A stretch of 7,269 nucleotides of DNA. Source: DATKMG01 sp035541995 (GTDB taxonomy: Bacteria > Acidobacteriota > Terriglobia > Versatilivoradales > Versatilivoraceae). The notes under the pieces are model-generated. The model made no database searches and was not told the origin of the DNA. It saw nothing but the letters and a program-made list of their open reading frames with translations. The DNA is taken from positions 1-7,269 of the forward strand of contig DATKMG010000604.1 of NCBI GenBank assembly GCA_035541995.1. Direction: 5' to 3'. The position numbers were made by a program, and so were the translations under genes. Shown here in pieces: positions 5,054 through 7,269 of the stretch; position 1 is the stretch's first letter; every line of letters starts with the position of its first letter.

Positions 5054-6982
5054 ATGAGCTATTTCAACAGACCGTTCAAGAAAGACAACAAGCAGGATGA
5101 TCAAAAACAAAAGGAAGAAGCCCGGAAAAGGCAGATCCAGTTCAGCGTCAGCTATATGATCGCGGGAGTGATCGGCGTGTGGCTCTTCCAGCAGTTCATC
5201 CTAGCGCCGCTGGTGATCCGTCAGATCGAGATCCCCTACAGCGAGTTCAAATCCAAGATCGCCTCAGGGCAGATCGTCGATGCGACCATCGGCCAGGACC
5301 GGATTGTGGGCACTATGAAGAATCCGGACGCGGCCAATTCGGACAATGCGGATACTCCCTTCACCACCGTTTCGGTTCCCAATGGCGATCCCACATTGAT
5401 CCAGGCTTTGGATAAAGCCGGAGTCAAATACAGCGTCAGCGAGCCACCCAGCCCGATCGGGAACTTCCTGCTGGCGTATGGTTTGCCTTTATTGCTGATC
5501 GGCGGCATCTGGTATCTGGGCTATCGCCGCATGAGCGGCGGCAGCCAGGGTGCCGGTGGAGTGTTTGGGATCGGCAGGAGTAAGGCCACCGAGGTCAAGC
5601 CGGAAAATATTGGTGTTACCTTCAAAGATGTCGGCGGTGCCGATGAAGCCATTAGCGAGCTCAGCGAGATCATCCAGTTCCTTAAAACCCCCGAACGGTT
5701 CTCGGGTCTGGGTGGGCGCATCCCGAAGGGTGTCCTGCTGGTCGGACCTCCAGGAACGGGGAAAACGCTCCTGGCGAAAGCTACTGCGGGAGAGGCCGGT
5801 GTGCCCTTTTTCGAGACCAGCGGTTCCGAATTCGTGGAAATGTTCGTTGGGGTTGGCGCAGCCCGGGTAAGGGATATGTTCGAGAACGCACGCAAGGTAG
5901 CGCCGGCGATCATTTTCATCGATGAGATCGATGCGATCGGCCAATCCCGTAGCAATGCCGGGCAACTTTCTAATAATGATGAGCGCGAGCAGACCCTCAA
6001 CCAGTTGCTCAGCGAGATCGACGGTTTCCGCACAGAGAAGGACAAACCCGTCATCATCATGGCCGCCACAAACCGGCCTGAGATTCTCGACCCTGCCTTA
6101 CTGCGCGCCGGCCGGTTCGATCGCCAGATTACTGTGTCGGCTCCCGATCTGGCTGGCCGCTTGCAAATTCTGCGCATCCACAGCCGGAATATCAAGCTCG
6201 CTCCTGATTTCGACCTCGACCGTGCGGCAAGGGTCACCCCGGGATTTAGTGGGGCAGACCTATCCAATGTGATGAACGAGGCCGCCCTGGTTGCAGCCCG
6301 ACGCGCTGCCCAAGCCGTTACCCTGCAGGATTTCGAGGCGGCCATCGAGCGTGTTGTCGCCGGGCTGGAAAAGAAAACGCGTGTAATGAACGAACAGGAG
6401 CGCACTACCGTGGCTTACCACGAATGTGGACACGCCCTGGTGGCAGAACTGGTGCCACACGCGGACCCGGTTGCCAAGGTAAGCATTGTGCCTCACGGCC
6501 GCGGCGCACTGGGCTTTACCATGCAGATGCCCACCGAAGATCGCTACCTGCTGACCCGCGAAGAGCTGGAAGACCGGATTGCAGTCATGCTCGGCGGGCG
6601 GGCCGCTGAGCAAATCGTGGTTGGCACGATTAGCACTGGCGCCAGCGACGATATCCAACGGGCAAGCGAAATGGCGCGGCGGATGGTCACAGAATTCGGC
6701 ATGAGCGAAAAACTGGGCACCGTTCGCTATGCCACCCAGCAATACCAGTTCCTCTCCGGTGAAACAGGAGCCGCTGCCAGCCAGAGTACGCTGAAGATCA
6801 TCGATGATGAAGTCCAACGCATGATCACCGAACAATATGAGCGAGCTCAGGATTTACTGAAGGAGCATCGCGCGGCACTGGAAACCGTGGCCCAACAATT
6901 ACTCAAGACGGAAACCGTGGACGGCGCAGTGGTCAAGCAGGCTCTGGCAGGAACAGTCGAGAATGGAGATAAAAATGAATAA
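5054..6982 (+). CDS. ftsH: ATP-dependent zinc metalloprotease FtsH
   Basis: FtsH is a membrane-anchored hexameric AAA+ protease that extracts and degrades damaged or unassembled membrane proteins and some regulators. The 642-residue product is full length for the family. A charged N-terminus (1-30) precedes a membrane helix (about 32-54), an extracytoplasmic domain (about 60-130) and a second helix (136-156). The AAA+ domain shows Walker A GPPGTGKT (231-238), pore loop FVGVG (264-268), Walker B IIFIDE (286-291) and the second region of homology ending RAGRFDR (351-357). The peptidase has the zinc motif HECGH (456-460) and the likely third ligand D533 in TGASDDI. The usual form is HEAGH; cysteine at 458 is less common but not at a ligand position. 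All catalytic residues are present. It lies in a BON-ftsH-patatin operon under a promoter shared with hdeD, which suggests a stress-induced FtsH, possibly additional to a housekeeping copy elsewhere. Confidence 0.97.
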   Translation: MSYFNRPFKKDNKQDDQKQKEEARKRQIQFSVSYMIAGVIGVWLFQQFILAPLVIRQIEIPYSEFKSKIASGQIVDATIGQDRIVGTMKNPDAANSDNADTPFTTVSVPNGDPTLIQALDKAGVKYSVSEPPSPIGNFLLAYGLPLLLIGGIWYLGYRRMSGGSQGAGGVFGIGRSKATEVKPENIGVTFKDVGGADEAISELSEIIQFLKTPERFSGLGGRIPKGVLLVGPPGTGKTLLAKATAGEAGVPFFETSGSEFVEMFVGVGAARVRDMFENARKVAPAIIFIDEIDAIGQSRSNAGQLSNNDEREQTLNQLLSEIDGFRTEKDKPVIIMAATNRPEILDPALLRAGRFDRQITVSAPDLAGRLQILRIHSRNIKLAPDFDLDRAARVTPGFSGADLSNVMNEAALVAARRAAQAVTLQDFEAAIERVVAGLEKKTRVMNEQERTTVAYHECGHALVAELVPHADPVAKVSIVPHGRGALGFTMQMPTEDRYLLTREELEDRIAVMLGGRAAEQIVVGTISTGASDDIQRASEMARRMVTEFGMSEKLGTVRYATQQYQFLSGETGAAASQSTLKIIDDEVQRMITEQYERAQDLLKEHRAALETVAQQLLKTETVDGAVVKQALAGTVENGDKNE

Positions 6983-7269
6983 ATGTCTTGCATTGGTGCT
7001 CGGAGGCGGTGGAGCGCGTGGGGCTCTCCAGGTTGGTGCTTGCCAGGCTTTGTTTGAAGCCGGATATCAACCCGACCTGATCGTAGGCACCTCGATCGGT
7101 GCTGCAAATGCGGCCGCGCTGGGGCTTTGGGGCGCGAATCTCGCCGCCCTCGAAAAGCTGGATGCAGCCTATCAGGAAGCAGCCGATTCTCAACTGATGG
7201 ATTCTCGTCTTGCCCGGCTCGTTGTGCAATTTGTCGCCGGGAGGATGGACAGACAGGGCAGCCGCCTGG
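6975..7269 (+). CDS. Patatin-like phospholipase family protein, 5' part only
   Basis: The open frame runs from ATG 6975 to the window edge with no stop (98 complete codons). The translation starts MNKCLALVLGGGGARGALQV. It contains the glycine-rich oxyanion loop GGGGARG (10-16) and the nucleophile elbow GTSIG (38-42) with Ser40. These are the hallmarks of bacterial patatin-like acyl hydrolases (RssA/YchK-type), which cleave acyl chains from lipids with a Ser-Asp dyad. The Asp lies beyond the window. The start overlaps the ftsH stop by 8 bases, and GGAG (6965-6968) sits six bases upstream, so translation is probably coupled to ftsH. The protein has no signal peptide and is probably cytoplasmic or membrane-associated. 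The substrate is unknown; remodelling membrane lipids alongside FtsH is an inference from context. Confidence 0.92.
   Translation, partial: MNKCLALVLGGGGARGALQVGACQALFEAGYQPDLIVGTSIGAANAAALGLWGANLAALEKLDAAYQEAADSQLMDSRLARLVVQFVAGRMDRQGSRL

Noticed and set aside
5011..5100. 29-codon frame (MAKAKRRKSQEGVYHELFQQ...) starting right after the BON stop
   Set aside because: There is no ribosome site before its ATG, and it overlaps the well-supported ftsH start in another frame.
5521..6405. 294-codon minus-strand frame opposite ftsH
   Set aside because: Its translation is rich in serine, arginine and alanine with no domain. The plus strand holds every FtsH motif in order.

Overview
The window looks like chromosomal DNA of moderate GC content from a free-living bacterium. 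The best guess is Chloroflexota, Anaerolineae-like, at moderate confidence. This rests on the MalT-type (LAL) LuxR regulator, whose N-terminus (LLRTKISIPQLPP) resembles the many paralogues in that group, and on the BON-BON-PRC protein with its W-x-PPYPYTA tail. No rRNA, tRNA or other taxonomic marker is present.

Layout, left to right. A minus-strand gene for a six-helix HdeD/DUF308 membrane protein (42-614) is divergent from a 941-residue LAL regulator with an ATPase domain, a TPR-like middle and a LuxR HTH (907-3732). A 359-base gap follows (3733-4091). It holds a promoter-like repeat, several small hairpins and a strong intrinsic terminator (3947-3997). Next comes a plus-strand operon: a 40-codon small ORF (4092-4214), a BON-BON-PRC-barrel-like protein (4204-5010), an FtsH membrane AAA+ zinc protease (5054-6982) and the start of a patatin-like phospholipase (6975 onward, cut by the window edge). 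Spacing in the operon is tight: an 11-nt overlap, a 43-nt gap and an 8-nt overlap.

The most interesting signal is a 30-bp element present three times around the regulator gene. One copy faces hdeD (682-711, minus strand). One lies just after the regulator stop codon (3751-3780). One is immediately upstream of the BON-ftsH operon (4012-4041). Two copies match at 28 of 30 positions, and the third matches at 24 of 30. Each has two GYACTTT-like heptamers 11 bp apart. In the copies facing hdeD and the BON operon, -35-like and -10-like hexamers follow at matching distances, and similarity continues past the -10 box. The simplest reading is a small regulon: the LAL protein, or another factor, binds the tandem heptamers and switches on hdeD in one direction and BON-ftsH-patatin in the other. 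The middle copy may start a short structured RNA ending at the terminator.

Functionally the set points to envelope and membrane-protein stress. It has a small multi-pass stress protein, a BON/PRC protein, a membrane protease that removes damaged proteins, and a lipid acyl hydrolase. The regulator-target link and the candidate RNA are inferences.
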